DNA from: Vibrio diabolicus | GTDB taxonomy: Bacteria; Pseudomonadota; Gammaproteobacteria; Enterobacterales; Vibrionaceae | DNA length: 64,000 bases | Reading direction: 5' to 3' | NCBI GenBank assembly: GCA_001048675.1 | Contig: CCKK01000018.1 | Coordinates: 186,001-250,000, forward strand | Part shown: positions 1 through 10,406 of the stretch, in pieces | How positions within the stretch are numbered: the first letter of the stretch is position 1 | Layout of the letters: the number at the start of each line of letters is the position of its first letter | Notes under the pieces: model-generated | Seen by the model: the letters and a program-made list of their open reading frames with translations, nothing else | The model's database searches: none | What the model was told of the DNA's origin: nothing | Position numbers and translations under genes: made by a program

Positions 1-2286
1 TTTGACTTTGTCCTTGGCCAATTGACCGAGGAAGAGCCGCCTTCGGCCAAAATCTTAGTGAAAATGGAACTTAACCGCTTGATGGCTCCGTGCAAAAAAA
101 GCATCGATTTGCGCGGTCGCGTCCAAGGTGAATGTCGCGAGTATATTTTGGATGGTATTCCACATTGGTTAGATGACGTTGCTTTCAACGCTTACCATAA
201 AAACATCAAAAAGTTTGGCGGCTACACTGAGGGAATGTGGGAAGCTTTGGTCAACACACGGAATAACTTTCGCGTAATGAGCAAACGTCTTACTCAACAA
301 AAAACGCAATCGTTAACGGATCCTAAAAGCCCTTTCTTAGCGGAGCCCGTTCACCTCGGCTATGACTTAAAGCGCCAAGAAAAGCGCTTGAAAGTCCAAT
401 CTCAAGTCGAGATTTGCCGCTCTAAAGGGCAACTTCTGCATGGGTTAAGCATTGACTTATCCTGCTCTGGCGCAAAGTTCAAAGTCCCAAGTGCGTTTAA
501 ATATAACCTTGGGGAGATTATTCAGGTCACGTTTACTGAATTTGCCAGCAAATCTCAGGTTGCCGGTATAGAGAAACCGCTGGCGTACCGCATACTTGCG
601 GTTGATGACTGTTACGAGAATGACTCAGTTCGATACCTCAGAACCATACGTTTAACTGAAACCAATGTCGTTACTCGAGTGATCGATGAAGCGCTCAACA
701 GCGCAGCTAAAAGAGCTCGTCACGATAATCAAGATAAGATCATTCGAGCTCGAACTCGTGGTTATGAGCACATCGCGCTTAAGCACACCAGCAGCTTACC
801 TCTATTCTTTGATGGCAGTGAGCTGAAACTCGCTATGTTGACGCCAAACAATCAAAAGCTTTGGCAGTACTGGCATGATGAAAGGAACCAGCAAATGTTT
901 GGATCCTTATTTAATGAGAAGCGAGTCGCGTCACTCATTAAACCTGGCGTTAAAGGCACCACAAACGTCCTTTATTCATTTACTCACGAGCACGAAAACC
1001 GAACCTATTTCTATTCGATGCTTCGTCCTGAGGCCACTCGTGAACAACGCCAGCTATTTTGGCATTTAGGTGCTAAACGTGAAAGTTGGCGCGCGTTTAG
1101 AATTTCGATATTTGAACTGTCAGAGCAAGAACAGGAAGACTTAGCCGCTTTCTCTCCGGAGTTGGCTGAAACGTCCCAATCATTGACTCATATTGGCATC
1201 TTGCAAGAAATTGCTGACGAAAAATCAGGGCAGGATTATCTGCTCACTGAAAAGCCGCGCTTACCCGCGAATACGTTAAATGCATTTCGCCATCCGAGAA
1301 GAATTATAGGCAACCCGAAAGGCATTTATTTTGATGCCAAGTCTCGTCGTAAAGAGCCACGTTACCGATTTAAGACCCCAATAGAACTGCGTTCTGGACC
1401 CGTCACAGCGAGCGGCAGCACCGTCGATATTTCAAAGCGAGGGCTCGGCATTAAACTGGACGAACCTACCATGTTGCGCTCTGGGCAAGAGGTTCAGGTC
1501 AACTTCCGAGAGTTACAACTCTACGACAAAAAGCTGCCTTTAACGTCGGTGCCATACCGGGTAATTCGTGTTAGCCCAGATGGCTGTAGCGTACAGCTAG
1601 TTATTGATGAAAGCAGCCACACCATTAAAGTGATCGCCTTTTTCAACAGCATTATCGAGCACAATCAAGATAAGTTGATCCCGCAAAAAGAGATGCTACC
1701 GAGTAATGCGTTACTTGAAAGACTGCATAGCATGTTGCTCTCTCGAACTCTGAGCACACCCATTTTTATCAGTAAAACTACGTCGTCTTCAATCAAAACC
1801 CCCGTTATTGGGGTGAATTTGCCGCTACCTAAGCACATTGAGCTTTTTGCACGCCTTGGGCACGATCAATTGTTGTCACTTGAACCTATCTTTAAAGGTC
1901 GAACAAGCACATTAATCGCAGAGCCGATAAAGCGTGTAGAAGGTGCTCAAGCAAGACATCAGGATATCTACATTAGCGCAGCCAAAGTCGGCAATAAAAT
2001 TACAGGCATTGAGTCTAAGCTTCATCAAGAGTTCAACAGCGTAAAAGAACGGATTCAATTTATAAAGAAAGCACGAATGATGGGTGACTTCTACGTGATT
2101 CGCTTATCTACAGCCCCAATTTTCGATCCGATGACATCGTTGCTGCAACAAGACTTAAGTGACTTAACCCAATTTGGCGTGCATCAAGCGAGCAAATTAG
2201 AAAAGGAGCTGACCGCTTTGGTCGGTTACAGTGAGTTTGAAGACATTACGGAAGAGGTTGTAATTAGATTGGAGTTAACCGAGTAA
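1..2286 (+). CDS. plzC: Two-PilZ-domain c-di-GMP receptor, PlzC-like (5' end outside window)
   Basis: The reading frame is open from base 1, so the true start lies upstream; the first in-window start-like codon is a TTG at 22 with no convincing ribosome binding site. Residue numbers count from that codon. Two PilZ signatures are visible: R118-x3-R122 followed by D145-x-S-x2-G150, and R443-x3-R447 followed by D469-x-S-x2-G474. Both have the arginine and Asn/Asp-x-Ser-x2-Gly elements that contact c-di-GMP in PilZ proteins. No membrane segment or signal peptide is seen, so it should be cytoplasmic. The position next to serB and the deo genes matches the V. cholerae gene known as plzC (from memory). 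Its output is not deducible from sequence. It ends in a bidirectional terminator shared with serB. Confidence 0.8.
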   Translation, partial: FDFVLGQLTEEEPPSAKILVKMELNRLMAPCKKSIDLRGRVQGECREYILDGIPHWLDDVAFNAYHKNIKKFGGYTEGMWEALVNTRNNFRVMSKRLTQQKTQSLTDPKSPFLAEPVHLGYDLKRQEKRLKVQSQVEICRSKGQLLHGLSIDLSCSGAKFKVPSAFKYNLGEIIQVTFTEFASKSQVAGIEKPLAYRILAVDDCYENDSVRYLRTIRLTETNVVTRVIDEALNSAAKRARHDNQDKIIRARTRGYEHIALKHTSSLPLFFDGSELKLAMLTPNNQKLWQYWHDERNQQMFGSLFNEKRVASLIKPGVKGTTNVLYSFTHEHENRTYFYSMLRPEATREQRQLFWHLGAKRESWRAFRISIFELSEQEQEDLAAFSPELAETSQSLTHIGILQEIADEKSGQDYLLTEKPRLPANTLNAFRHPRRIIGNPKGIYFDAKSRRKEPRYRFKTPIELRSGPVTASGSTVDISKRGLGIKLDEPTMLRSGQEVQVNFRELQLYDKKLPLTSVPYRVIRVSPDGCSVQLVIDESSHTIKVIAFFNSIIEHNQDKLIPQKEMLPSNALLERLHSMLLSRTLSTPIFISKTTSSSIKTPVIGVNLPLPKHIELFARLGHDQLLSLEPIFKGRTSTLIAEPIKRVEGAQARHQDIYISAAKVGNKITGIESKLHQEFNSVKERIQFIKKARMMGDFYVIRLSTAPIFDPMTSLLQQDLSDLTQFGVHQASKLEKELTALVGYSEFEDITEEVVIRLELTE

Positions 2287-2310
2287 ATTTAGAGCCATAC
2301 CAAGTCAACG

Positions 2311-2339
2311 AAAAACACCGCCAGAAGGGCGGTGTTTTT
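2311..2339. terminator. Bidirectional intrinsic terminator between plzC and serB
   Basis: Arms AAAAACACCGCC and GGCGGTGTTTTT pair perfectly around a 5-nt loop. The A-run on the left becomes the U-run for the minus strand, so it can end both convergent genes. Confidence 0.9.
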
Positions 2340-2350
2340 GAATGGATAAA

Positions 2351-3331
2351 TTAAGGTTTTGCTTTCCAGCTGACCTTTTGCTGCTTCACCAGTGCACCAG
2401 ATAAAATACAGAGCACACCGCCTAAGCCTGCAAAGCGAATCGCAGATTGCGCTTGAGCTTCCACTTTAGGTTTTGCGTGGTACGCGATACCTAAGCCCGC
2501 CACCGACATCATCACAAGATCGTTAGCGCCATCACCGACAGCAACCGTGTTGTGCTGCTCAATTTCGTATTCATCCGCCAACTCCACCAGGATATCTGAC
2601 TTCATCTGCGCGGTAACCACATCGCCAAGTACGTTCCCCGTGAGCTTACCATTAATGATTTCCAACTGATTAGAGCGAGCAAAATCTAAATCGACTTTAT
2701 CTTTGATATAGTCCGAGAAGTAAGTAAAACCACCGGAAGCAATCGCTGTTTTCCAACCTAGTGCTTTTAACGTTGCGATTAACGCTTCAAAGTCCGGCAT
2801 AAATGGCAATTGGGAACGAACTTGTTCAAGAATTGATTCATCAGCACCTTTGAGCTTGCCTACGCGTTGACGCAAACTTTGCTCAAAATCCAGTTCACCT
2901 TGCATCGCACGCTCAGTAACTTCTGCCACCTCATCCCCGACTCCGGCCAATTTTGCGATTTCATCAATACACTCTATCTGGATTACCGTTGAGTCCATGT
3001 CAAATACAATCAAACCTCGGGTTGAGAGATCTGGAACTTCATTAAGCGAGGCGTAATCCAAGTTGAGGCTTTGTAAGATCGTTTCGTGTTGAGGGGTCAA
3101 CTCTCCTGCCATCAAGGCGACTTCATATTGGCCAACTTTCCACGTTTCTAACACGGGGTTGTAGACACCTGTGAAGAAATCAATGTCTTCAAAATGACGT
3201 GGCGAAAGGTATTCTGCAAACACTATCCAGTTTGCTTTTGCTTTATCTAGTTGGGAGGCAAATCGAGTCTCGGGTAATCGTATTAAAAGTGTCGTATGTT
3301 TTCTGATAGGCAAGCTTTTTGACGCGTCCAT
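2351..3331 (-). CDS. serB: Phosphoserine phosphatase SerB
   Basis: 326 aa. Catalyses the last step of L-serine synthesis, hydrolysing O-phosphoserine in the cytoplasm. HAD-superfamily motifs are complete: nucleophile motif D111-M-D113-S-T, motif II at S199-G-G, and the metal-binding motif G266-DGAND ending at D271. The N-terminal 100 residues match the regulatory extension of enterobacterial SerB. The ATG at 3331 has an AAGGGA element 8 nt upstream on the minus strand. It is divergent from the membrane protein gene ahpA/ytjB, the same pair arrangement as serB and ytjB in E. coli, with about 90 nt for both promoters. Confidence 0.95.
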   Translation of the reverse strand: MDASKSLPIRKHTTLLIRLPETRFASQLDKAKANWIVFAEYLSPRHFEDIDFFTGVYNPVLETWKVGQYEVALMAGELTPQHETILQSLNLDYASLNEVPDLSTRGLIVFDMDSTVIQIECIDEIAKLAGVGDEVAEVTERAMQGELDFEQSLRQRVGKLKGADESILEQVRSQLPFMPDFEALIATLKALGWKTAIASGGFTYFSDYIKDKVDLDFARSNQLEIINGKLTGNVLGDVVTAQMKSDILVELADEYEIEQHNTVAVGDGANDLVMMSVAGLGIAYHAKPKVEAQAQSAIRFAGLGGVLCILSGALVKQQKVSWKAKP

Positions 3332-3422
3332 GTATATAATCCCTTATGACTTTGCTAAAACGTTACCTCAACAAACTAAAAAGGCAAGTCTTTGTTTTAT
3401 TTTAAATGGATGAGTAAAGAGC

Positions 3423-4028
3423 ATGAGTGAATCCTTGTTCTCAGTAAGGAATGCCCTAAGAATTCTGGCACTAATCCTACTGTGTGTGATGTTGTTTATC
3501 ACGATCAAAAACAGTGTTGTGATCAGTAAGGGCAACGAGAAAATTCAAGCACAACAGCTTGAGACACTCACCAAAGTTTTGATTTCACAGGCGTCTCTTT
3601 CTGCCAGTGAAATGATTTTGACCAAAGATCAAGAACGCTTACTTAAGCTGACAAACCAGCTAGCACAAGACCGTTTGGTGTTTGATGCGACAATATATGA
3701 TGCACAAGGCGTACGTTTAGCGTCTAGTGAAGATGCGCTATCGGTACGCGAAGTTTTAGGCTTAGACACGCCCTTGGCAACAGCTTCCATTGGCCGCCAG
3801 CAGTTGGTTGAGCCAGTATTTGCCGATGAAGCACTCATCGGTTTTGTTCGCGTTACCTTTGAGACAGGTCGTGTAACCGCGATTTCTGACCACCACTATC
3901 GTAAGAGTGATCGCTACATGTACATGATGGTGCTAATGAGTTTTGTGTGCGGCATGTTATTCATTATGATTTTGCGTAGACAGCCTATCCGCCGTAAAAA
4001 AGCGCAAAACCTACTGCTAACCAAATAG
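3423..4028 (+). CDS. AhpA/YtjB-family inner-membrane protein (Smp-like)
   Basis: 201 aa. Hydrophobic segments at about residues 12-28 and 165-183 flank an extracytoplasmic domain of roughly 130 residues, and the C-terminus is strongly basic (several Arg/Lys after the second segment). Size, topology and divergence from serB match the E. coli YtjB (Smp) family, called AhpA in Vibrionaceae and Aeromonas annotation. Biochemical role unknown; the topology resembles the sensor part of a signalling protein without an output domain. Ends in a strong hairpin shared with deoD. Confidence 0.75.
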   Translation: MSESLFSVRNALRILALILLCVMLFITIKNSVVISKGNEKIQAQQLETLTKVLISQASLSASEMILTKDQERLLKLTNQLAQDRLVFDATIYDAQGVRLASSEDALSVREVLGLDTPLATASIGRQQLVEPVFADEALIGFVRVTFETGRVTAISDHHYRKSDRYMYMMVLMSFVCGMLFIMILRRQPIRRKKAQNLLLTK

Positions 4029-4056
4029 TCAGTCGGTAATCAACATCTAATACAAA

Positions 4057-4086
4057 AACAGCCCGCATTGTGCGGGCTGTTCTTTT
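4057..4086. terminator. Bidirectional terminator between ahpA and deoD
   Basis: Arms AACAGCCCGCA and TGCGGGCTGTT with a 3-nt loop, followed by TCTTTT on the plus strand and by a U-run (from the preceding A-run) on the minus strand. Confidence 0.85.
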
Positions 4087-4125
4087 AGTTCTTAATGTCA
4101 AGAAACTAAGATGACTCTTTGTCGC

Positions 4126-4845
4126 TTATTCTTCGTCGCCTAGCAATACTGAATCTAGTGCGATTAGCATCATGTCGTTGAATGTTGTTTGACGCTCATC
4201 AGAAGTTGTTTGCTCACCCGTTTTGATGTGATCTGAAACCGTACAGATTGTCAGAGCTTTTGCACCGTATTCTGCCGCTACGCCGTAAATACCCGCCGCT
4301 TCCATTTCAACACCAACAATGCCGTACTTGTCCATTACGTCGAACATTTCTGGATCAGGCGTGTAGAAAAGCTCCGCTGAAAATAGGTTACCGACTTTCA
4401 CATCAATGCCACGTGCTTTTGCTGCGTCTTCTGCCGCGCGAACCATTTTGTAGTCTGCGATTGCTGCAAAGTCATGACCTTTAAAACGGATACGGTTCAC
4501 TTTAGAATCCGTACACGCGCCCATGCCGATCACAACATCACGCACTTTGATGTCTTCGTTTACTGCGCCACAGCTACCAACACGGATAATTTTCTTCACG
4601 CCGAAGTCTTTAATTAGCTCCGTTGCGTAAATCGAGCATGATGGGATACCCATACCGTGGCCCATTACCGAGATCTTACGGCCTTTGTATGTGCCTGTGT
4701 AACCGAACATATTACGCACATCACACACTTGCACAACGTCTTCAAGGAAGGTTTCTGCGATGTATTTTGCACGTAGCGGGTCACCCGGCATCAGTACGAC
4801 GTCTGCGAATGCACCCATTTCAGCATTGATATGTGGAGTTGCCAT
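4126..4845 (-). CDS. deoD: Purine-nucleoside phosphorylase DeoD
   Basis: 239 aa, the usual length of the hexameric bacterial enzyme. Splits purine (deoxy)ribonucleosides with phosphate to free base and (deoxy)ribose-1-phosphate. The N-terminus with PGDPLRAK (phosphate site), the GVEMEAAG ribose-binding block and the catalytic region [13 protein letters not shown] are all present and very close to E. coli DeoD. Last gene of the minus-strand deoC-deoA-deoB-deoD order. It is separated from deoB by 138 nt holding an intrinsic hairpin, so its level may be set partly by read-through or by its own promoter. ATG at 4845 is preceded by AAGGTTAAGGAAA. Confidence 0.96.
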   Translation of the reverse strand: MATPHINAEMGAFADVVLMPGDPLRAKYIAETFLEDVVQVCDVRNMFGYTGTYKGRKISVMGHGMGIPSCSIYATELIKDFGVKKIIRVGSCGAVNEDIKVRDVVIGMGACTDSKVNRIRFKGHDFAAIADYKMVRAAEDAAKARGIDVKVGNLFSAELFYTPDPEMFDVMDKYGIVGVEMEAAGIYGVAAEYGAKALTICTVSDHIKTGEQTTSDERQTTFNDMMLIALDSVLLGDEE

Positions 4846-4943
4846 TTTCTTTTCCTTAACCTTTCTCTAGCGCTCCGCGCTTAAGGCGATATAAGCCAGA
4901 GTATTCTCATTTCCGACAAGCAGTACTTGCATACTGCAAACAT

Positions 4944-4972
4944 AAAACTAGGAGCATTCAGCTCCTAGTTTT
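4944..4972 (-). terminator. Intrinsic terminator/attenuator between deoB and deoD
   Basis: Perfect 12-bp arms AAAACTAGGAGC / GCTCCTAGTTTT around a 5-nt loop, ending in four U on the minus strand. It lies just after the deoB stop, so it should reduce deoD transcription from the deoC promoter. A second small hairpin (6-bp arms GCAGTA / TACTGC) lies at 4920-4937. Confidence 0.7.
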
Positions 4973-4983
4973 CAATATCCTAA

Positions 4984-6204
4984 TTATAGGAAATTCTTAC
5001 CGTAATCCATTGGAGAAGTACCGAAGTAGCTCGCCAATGTTTGGCCGATGTCTGCGAATGTTTCGCGGCGGCCAAGAGAGCCTGCTGGCACTTTTTGACC
5101 GTAAACCAATACTGGGATGTGCTCACGAGTATGGTCAGTACCTGGCCATGTTGGATCACAGCCGTGGTCTGCTGTTAGGATAAGCACGTCATCTTCACCC
5201 ATCAGTTCTAGCACTTCATTGATGCGACCATCAAAGTACTCAAGCGCTGCAGCGTAACCCGCTACATCACGGCGGTGGCCGTAAGCTGAATCGAAGTCAA
5301 CGAAGTTAGTGAATACGATGGTGTTATCACCCGCTTCTTTGATCGCTTCTTTCGTTGCTTCAAATAGTGCTGGAATGCCTGTTGCTTTGGTTTTCTTAGT
5401 GATCCCACAACCTGCATAAATATCTGAAATCTTACCGATGGAATGAACCTGACCGCCCTTCTCATCAACTAACTTTTGTAAGATAGTCGCTGATGGTGGC
5501 TCTATAGATAGGTCACGACGGTTACCCGTACGCTCAAATTGACCTTTACCCGGACCAATGAATGGGCGCGCGATTACACGGCCGATGTTGTAATCTTCTA
5601 GTTCTTCACGCGCAATTTGGCAAAGCTCTAGTAGACGATCCAGGCCGAATGTCTCTTCGTGACAGGCGATTTGGAATACAGAGTCCGCAGAGGTGTAGAA
5701 GATTGGCTGCCCAGTCTTCATATGCTCTTCACCCAAGTCATCAAGAACTTGAGTACCAGATGCATGGCAGTTACCTAGGAAACCGTCAAGACCAGCACGC
5801 TCAAGGATGCGATCCGTCAGCTCTTTAGGGAAGCTGTTTGCTTTGTCTGTGAAGTAACCCCAGTCAAACAGAACAGGAACACCTGCGATTTCCCAGTGAC
5901 CAGACGGCGTATCTTTACCAGAAGAAAGCTCTGCTGCGTGACCGTACGCACCAATGATTTCTGCATCTGCGTCTAGGCCAGGTGCGAAGCGACCTGTTGA
6001 CTCTTTATGTGCCATTGCCAAACCTAACTTAGATAGGTTTGGAAGGCGAAGTGCGCCTTGACGTTGGTCGTTATCTGCTAAGCCTTTTTCGCATTGTTCT
6101 GCGATGTGGCCTAGTGTGTCTGAACCTACATCACCAAATTTCTCAGCGTCAGCGGTTGCACCAATACCGAATGAGTCTAGTACTAAAATAAATGCTCTTT
6201 TCAT
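4984..6204 (-). CDS. deoB: Phosphopentomutase DeoB
   Basis: 406 aa, family length. Converts (deoxy)ribose-1-phosphate to the 5-phosphate, linking the phosphorylases DeoA/DeoD to the aldolase DeoC. Alkaline-phosphatase-superfamily metal ligands are visible: the N-terminal D10-SFGIGA block, DTLGH near residue 30, and the C-terminal [19 protein letters not shown] block with its Asp and His residues. Cytoplasmic, manganese dependent by family. Third gene of the deo cluster, 68 nt after deoA. Confidence 0.96.
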   Translation of the reverse strand: MKRAFILVLDSFGIGATADAEKFGDVGSDTLGHIAEQCEKGLADNDQRQGALRLPNLSKLGLAMAHKESTGRFAPGLDADAEIIGAYGHAAELSSGKDTPSGHWEIAGVPVLFDWGYFTDKANSFPKELTDRILERAGLDGFLGNCHASGTQVLDDLGEEHMKTGQPIFYTSADSVFQIACHEETFGLDRLLELCQIAREELEDYNIGRVIARPFIGPGKGQFERTGNRRDLSIEPPSATILQKLVDEKGGQVHSIGKISDIYAGCGITKKTKATGIPALFEATKEAIKEAGDNTIVFTNFVDFDSAYGHRRDVAGYAAALEYFDGRINEVLELMGEDDVLILTADHGCDPTWPGTDHTREHIPVLVYGQKVPAGSLGRRETFADIGQTLASYFGTSPMDYGKNFL

Positions 6205-6272
6205 TGCTCGTTCCTTAGGCCCACTCGGCTTTTTATTATGGTTGAGTAGGCCTTGTGTAATTACTTGTTCTA

Positions 6273-7601
6273 TTAGATATCTTCTGCACGAATTTGGCGG
6301 TAAACCTCTGGAGTTGGTGTGTACTCACCACCTACTTTGATTGCACTGCGCAGTGCTTTTGCCGCTTCTTCCCACTGCTCTTCGCTGCGAGCGTGGATAA
6401 CGGCAAGAGGTTTATCGCTATCTGCAACTTCACCCAAGCGGATGAACTCGTCGAAACCTACGGCATAGTCGATTTCATCAGTAGCAACACGGCGACCACC
6501 ACCCATAGCAACGACAGCCATGCCAATCGCACGCGTGTCCATTGCTGAAACAATGCCCGTTTCCGTCGCGTAAACAGGCTTGATGATTTCCGCTTTTTCT
6601 AGGTAGTTATCGTAGTTTTCTACGAAGTCTGCTGGGCCGCCAAGACCAGCAACCATCTTGCCGAAGCATGCTGCTGCTTTGCCGTTGTCTAGCGCTTCCA
6701 TCAGTTTTGCGCGTGCGTCTTCTGTGTTCTCAGCCAGTTTGCCAAGTACCAGCATTTCTGCACAAGAGGCCATGGTAACTTCAAGTAGGCGTGGGTTACG
6801 GTATTCACCAGTTAGGAAACGAACCGCTTCACGAACTTCCACCGCATTACCTGCCGAAGAGGCCAATACTTGGTTCATGTCTGTCAGGATTGCAGTGGTC
6901 TTAGTGCCCGCACCGTTTGCTACTGCTACGATTGATTTCGCTAGCTCTTCAGACGCTTCGTAAGTTGGCATGAATGCACCAGAGCCGACTTTAACGTCCA
7001 TCACTAGCGACTCCAGACCCGCCGCCAATTTCTTAGAAAGAATGGAAGCCGTGATCAGAGAAATGTTGTCTACGGTTGCGGTAATATCACGAGTCGCGTA
7101 AACACGCTTATCCGCTGGAGCAAGGTCACCAGTTTGACCGATGATCGCCACACCTGCATCTTTAGTTACTTGCCCAAACACATCGTTGCTTGGTGTGATG
7201 TTGTAGCCTGGAATAGACTCAAGCTTATCTAGCGTACCGCCTGTGTGGCCAAGACCACGGCCAGAGATCATTGGTACGAAACCGCCGCATGCTGCCACCA
7301 TAGGGCCAAGCATCAAAGACGTTACGTCACCCACACCGCCGGTAGAGTGTTTGTCGACAATTGGGCCACCAAAGTTCATGTGGCTCCAGTCGATAACCAT
7401 GCCCGAATCACGCATTGCACACGTTAGGGCGATGCGCTCATCCATGGTCATTTCATTGAAGAAAATCGTCATAGCAAACGCCGCGATCTGACCTTCAGAT
7501 ACGGTGTTATTTGCTACGCCTTGAATAAAGAAGTTGATTTCGTCTGCGGTAAGTACTTCACCGTCACGTTTTTTACGAATGATTTCTTGTGGTAAATACA
7601 T
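6273..7601 (-). CDS. deoA: Thymidine phosphorylase DeoA
   Basis: 442 aa, about the length of E. coli DeoA. Phosphorolysis of thymidine and deoxyuridine to base and deoxyribose-1-phosphate. The N-terminal [14 protein letters not shown], the phosphate-binding KHSTGGVGD motif (about residues 84-92) and the [17 protein letters not shown] block typical of the family are present. Second gene of the deo cluster, 97 nt after deoC; the gap contains a 9-bp hairpin without a U-run. Confidence 0.96.
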   Translation of the reverse strand: MYLPQEIIRKKRDGEVLTADEINFFIQGVANNTVSEGQIAAFAMTIFFNEMTMDERIALTCAMRDSGMVIDWSHMNFGGPIVDKHSTGGVGDVTSLMLGPMVAACGGFVPMISGRGLGHTGGTLDKLESIPGYNITPSNDVFGQVTKDAGVAIIGQTGDLAPADKRVYATRDITATVDNISLITASILSKKLAAGLESLVMDVKVGSGAFMPTYEASEELAKSIVAVANGAGTKTTAILTDMNQVLASSAGNAVEVREAVRFLTGEYRNPRLLEVTMASCAEMLVLGKLAENTEDARAKLMEALDNGKAAACFGKMVAGLGGPADFVENYDNYLEKAEIIKPVYATETGIVSAMDTRAIGMAVVAMGGGRRVATDEIDYAVGFDEFIRLGEVADSDKPLAVIHARSEEQWEEAAKALRSAIKVGGEYTPTPEVYRQIRAEDI

Positions 7602-7654
7602 TAGTGCCTCCCATGCTCTCAGTGAGCCATGGTTAAGTAGGATAGAAGAGGTTT

Positions 7655-7678
7655 GGTAGCACCCGTTTAGGTGCTACC
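7655..7678 (-). promoter_or_regulatory. Hairpin in the deoC-deoA spacer
   Basis: Arms GGTAGCACC and GGTGCTACC pair perfectly around a 6-nt loop. No U-run follows on the minus strand, so it is more likely an mRNA-stability or processing element than a terminator. Confidence 0.5.
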
Positions 7679-7698
7679 GTTCAGACATATTATTGGGA

Positions 7699-8475
7699 TT
7701 AGTACGCTGCTGGATCAGCAGTTTCGTCTGTCACTTCTAATGTATTTAGTAGGTTAGTTAGCAGGCTAGACGCACCGAAACGGTAGTGACGGGCATCAAC
7801 CCAGTTGTCACCTAGGATTTCGTCAGCCATTGCTAGGTATGCAGCTGCGTCTTCAGCAGTGCGCACACCACCTGCTGGCTTGAAACCAACAGTTTCTGCA
7901 ACACCCATGTCGCGAATCACTTCAAGCATCATGCGTGCATATTCTGGTGTTGCGTTTACTGGCACTTTACCAGTTGAAGTTTTAATGAAGTCAGCACCTG
8001 CTTCAATACAGATTTGAGATGCTTTCTTGATTAGTGCTTCTTCTTTTAGTTCACCCGTTTCGATGATCACTTTAAGAAGAATATCACCACAAGCCTCTTT
8101 ACATTGCTTAACTAGTTCGAAGCCTACTTTCTCATCACCCGCCATTAGCGCGCGGTATGGGAAAACAACGTCAACTTCGTCTGCACCGTAAGCAACCGCC
8201 GCTTTTGTTTCAGCAACAGCGATTTCGATGTCGTCGTTACCGTGTGGGAAGTTCGTTACTGTTGCAATGCGAACCTCTGGCGTACCTTGCTCACGAAGTG
8301 TCTTCTTAGCAATAGGAATAAAGCGAGGGTAAATACAAATTGCAGCTGTGTTGCCTACTGCTGTTTTCGCGTCATGACATAATGAAATCACTTTTGCATC
8401 AGTGTCATCGTCATTCAACGTAGTTAGGTCCATAAGTTTAAGTGCACGTAGCGCTGCTGCTTTTAAATCGCTCAT
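7699..8475 (-). CDS. deoC: Deoxyribose-phosphate aldolase DeoC
   Basis: 258 aa. Class I aldolase cleaving 2-deoxyribose-5-phosphate to glyceraldehyde-3-phosphate and acetaldehyde. The Schiff-base lysine K165 in FIKTSTGK, the proton-relay lysine K199 in GFKPAGGVR and the acid/base D102 in EVDVVFP are all present. First gene of the minus-strand deo cluster; ATG at 8475 has a clear GGAGA 5-8 nt upstream. Together with DeoA, DeoB, DeoD and the transporter NupC upstream it forms a complete nucleoside uptake and catabolism module. Confidence 0.96.
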   Translation of the reverse strand: MSDLKAAALRALKLMDLTTLNDDDTDAKVISLCHDAKTAVGNTAAICIYPRFIPIAKKTLREQGTPEVRIATVTNFPHGNDDIEIAVAETKAAVAYGADEVDVVFPYRALMAGDEKVGFELVKQCKEACGDILLKVIIETGELKEEALIKKASQICIEAGADFIKTSTGKVPVNATPEYARMMLEVIRDMGVAETVGFKPAGGVRTAEDAAAYLAMADEILGDNWVDARHYRFGASSLLTNLLNTLEVTDETADPAAY

Positions 8476-8981
8476 TTCTATCTCCGATCAATATTCAAAA
8501 AATTCACTACTCAGCCTTACATCACGTCTCTAACTATAATCAACAAGTCGAGACAATGTGAGTAAATAGCTAAACAGTCTATTAATGAACGGACTTGGTT
8601 CCCTGAAGACTCGGCATATACAGCGAAAATTTCATATGCCAATTGCTATCCTTGTCACCGCACAGTACCAGTTTGGCCTATGGCACAACAATCTATGATT
8701 GCGGTGTCTTTAATATCACATCACACAGCAAAACGCCTATTAGATCTGATATTGCTGGGCAAGTCATTTGCCCATCGATTATGTAATATTCATTACGTGA
8801 TTAAGTATCAACCTTAACCACTATCCTGTGATTAATACATTATAGAGTTTCACCGCAAAACTGTAGCACCAAATAGAGCGCAAACGGTTTGTATCTCAAA
8901 ATTTCCTAGCCCCTATTCCATCGGCTGCGTAACTCATAGACTGAGTCCGGCACCCGGTGAAATTTTAGAGCCCGAAAAACG
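8476..8981 (-). promoter_or_regulatory. Noncoding region between nupC and deoC (deo promoter region)
   Basis: About 500 nt with no credible gene. Visible elements: a possible minus-strand -10 TATAGT at 8533-8538 with a CRP-like half site TGTGA at 8557-8561 near where the -35 would be; a second degenerate CRP-like site on the minus strand (TGTGA-N6-AGACA, 8705-8720); an inverted repeat GGCATAT/ATATGCC at 8613-8640; and a small hairpin GGGCAA/TTGCCC at 8757-8773. By analogy with E. coli deo promoters, CRP/CytR/DeoR control is expected, but no site here is strong. Confidence 0.4.
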
Positions 8982-9016
8982 AAAAATGCCCCGCAGCAAT
9001 CTCTTGCTACAGGGCA
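8982..9016 (-). terminator. nupC intrinsic terminator
   Basis: On the minus strand an imperfect stem (ATGCCC...GTAGCAA / TTGCTGC...GGGCAT) is followed by TTTTTCG. It lies 40 nt downstream of the nupC stop. Confidence 0.8.
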
Positions 9017-9056
9017 TGATGTAAAACGGCGTCTATATATTAAGAACCGATTCTAA

Positions 9057-10341
9057 TTATAGTGCTGCAAGGCTTAAGCAGAAGCCTGCAATTGTCGCTG
9101 CCATAAGGTTAGACAACGTACCTGCAAGAACAGCTTTAACACCCATGCGAGCGATGTCACTACGACGGTTTGGTGCAAGGCTACCTAGACCACCAAGTAG
9201 AATCGCGATAGAAGAAAGGTTCGCGAAACCACATAGTGCGAATGAGATGATAGCTGTTGTCTTCTCAGACATTACTTCACCAGTTGCCGCGATTACTTGA
9301 GCGTTTTCACCTAGGTATGGTGTGAAGTTCAAGTAAGCAACGAATTCGTTCACTACGATTTTCTGACCGATGAATGAACCAGCAGTTACTGCTTCAGCCC
9401 ATGGAACACCGATTAGGAATGCTAGTGGAGAGAATGCGTAACCTAGGATTAGCTCTAGCGTTAGTTCTGGCATGCCGAACCAACCACCGATGCCACCTAG
9501 CATACCGTTGATCAGCGCGATTAGACCAACGAATGCGATTAGCATTGCACCTACGTTAAGCGCAAGTTGTAGACCAGAAGCCGCACCGCCCGCTGCTGCG
9601 TCGATTACGTTTACTGGTTTGTCGTCGCCGCCGTCCATCGCTTCTTCGATACTTTCGTGAGGCTGGTCAGTCTCTGGGTGAAGGATTTTAGCGAATAGTA
9701 GACCACCTGGTGCCGCCATGAATGATGCTGCTACTAGGTACTCTAGTGGAACACCCATTGAAGCGTAGCCCGCTAGTACACCACCAGCAACAGAAGCTAG
9801 GCCACCACACATTACCGCGAATAGCTCTGATTGAGTCATTTTTGGAACGAATGGACGAACAACTAGAGGTGCTTCTGTTTGACCTACGAAAATGTTTGCT
9901 GCTGCTGACATTGATTCCGCACGTGAAGTGCCCAGCGCTTTTTGTTAGTGCGCCACCAAGAATCTTGATAACCCATTGCATAACGCCAATGTAGTAAAGA
10001 ACTGAAATCAGTGCAGAGAAGAAGATCAGTGTAGGAAGAACACGGAATGCGAAGATGAAACCGCCGCCGCCGAATACTTCGAACATCTTGTCAGAAACAA
10101 GACCACCGAACAGGAATGATGAACCATCGTTACCGTAGTTGATAACGTTAGAAACACCTGAAGAGAAACCGTTTAGTAGATCACGGCCCCAAGGTACATA
10201 CAGAACAAATGCACCTAATGCGAATTGGATAGCGAATGCGCCACCCACAGTTCTTAGATTGATAGCTTTTCGGTTATTAGAAAATGCCACTGCAATCGCA
10301 AGAAGCACTACCATACCGATTAGGCTCATAAACAGGCTCAT
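9057..10341 (-). CDS. nupC: Concentrative nucleoside transporter NupC (frame interrupted by one extra base)
   Basis: The span is 1285 nt, one more than a multiple of three. The N-terminal part reads correctly from ATG 10341 (preceded by AAGGAAG) through the segment ending KILGGALTK; the remaining 284-aa frame begins [16 protein letters not shown], a conserved CNT-family core motif. The frames meet at a run of five T (9939-9943; A5 in coding sense); with four the protein reads on as [13 protein letters not shown] and would be 427 aa, the normal CNT length with many membrane segments. A symporter importing nucleosides across the inner membrane, functionally paired with the downstream deo genes. 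As written the product would be truncated and inactive, but the pattern shared with four other genes here suggests sequencing error. Confidence 0.85.
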
Positions 10342-10406
10342 AGTTTATGACTTCCTTATAAGTTATTTATTGGCGTGTTACAAAATGGAGCTATAAAGCG
10401 GGAGCA

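Noticed and set aside
8873..8981. Possible small RNA or riboswitch beside the nupC terminator
   Set aside because: Only short weak stems and no clear promoter; insufficient to call.
9057..9911. nupC as a programmed frameshift or as two genes
   Set aside because: The second frame starts inside the conserved CNT core and the same +1 homopolymer pattern recurs in four unrelated genes, so an error is simpler.
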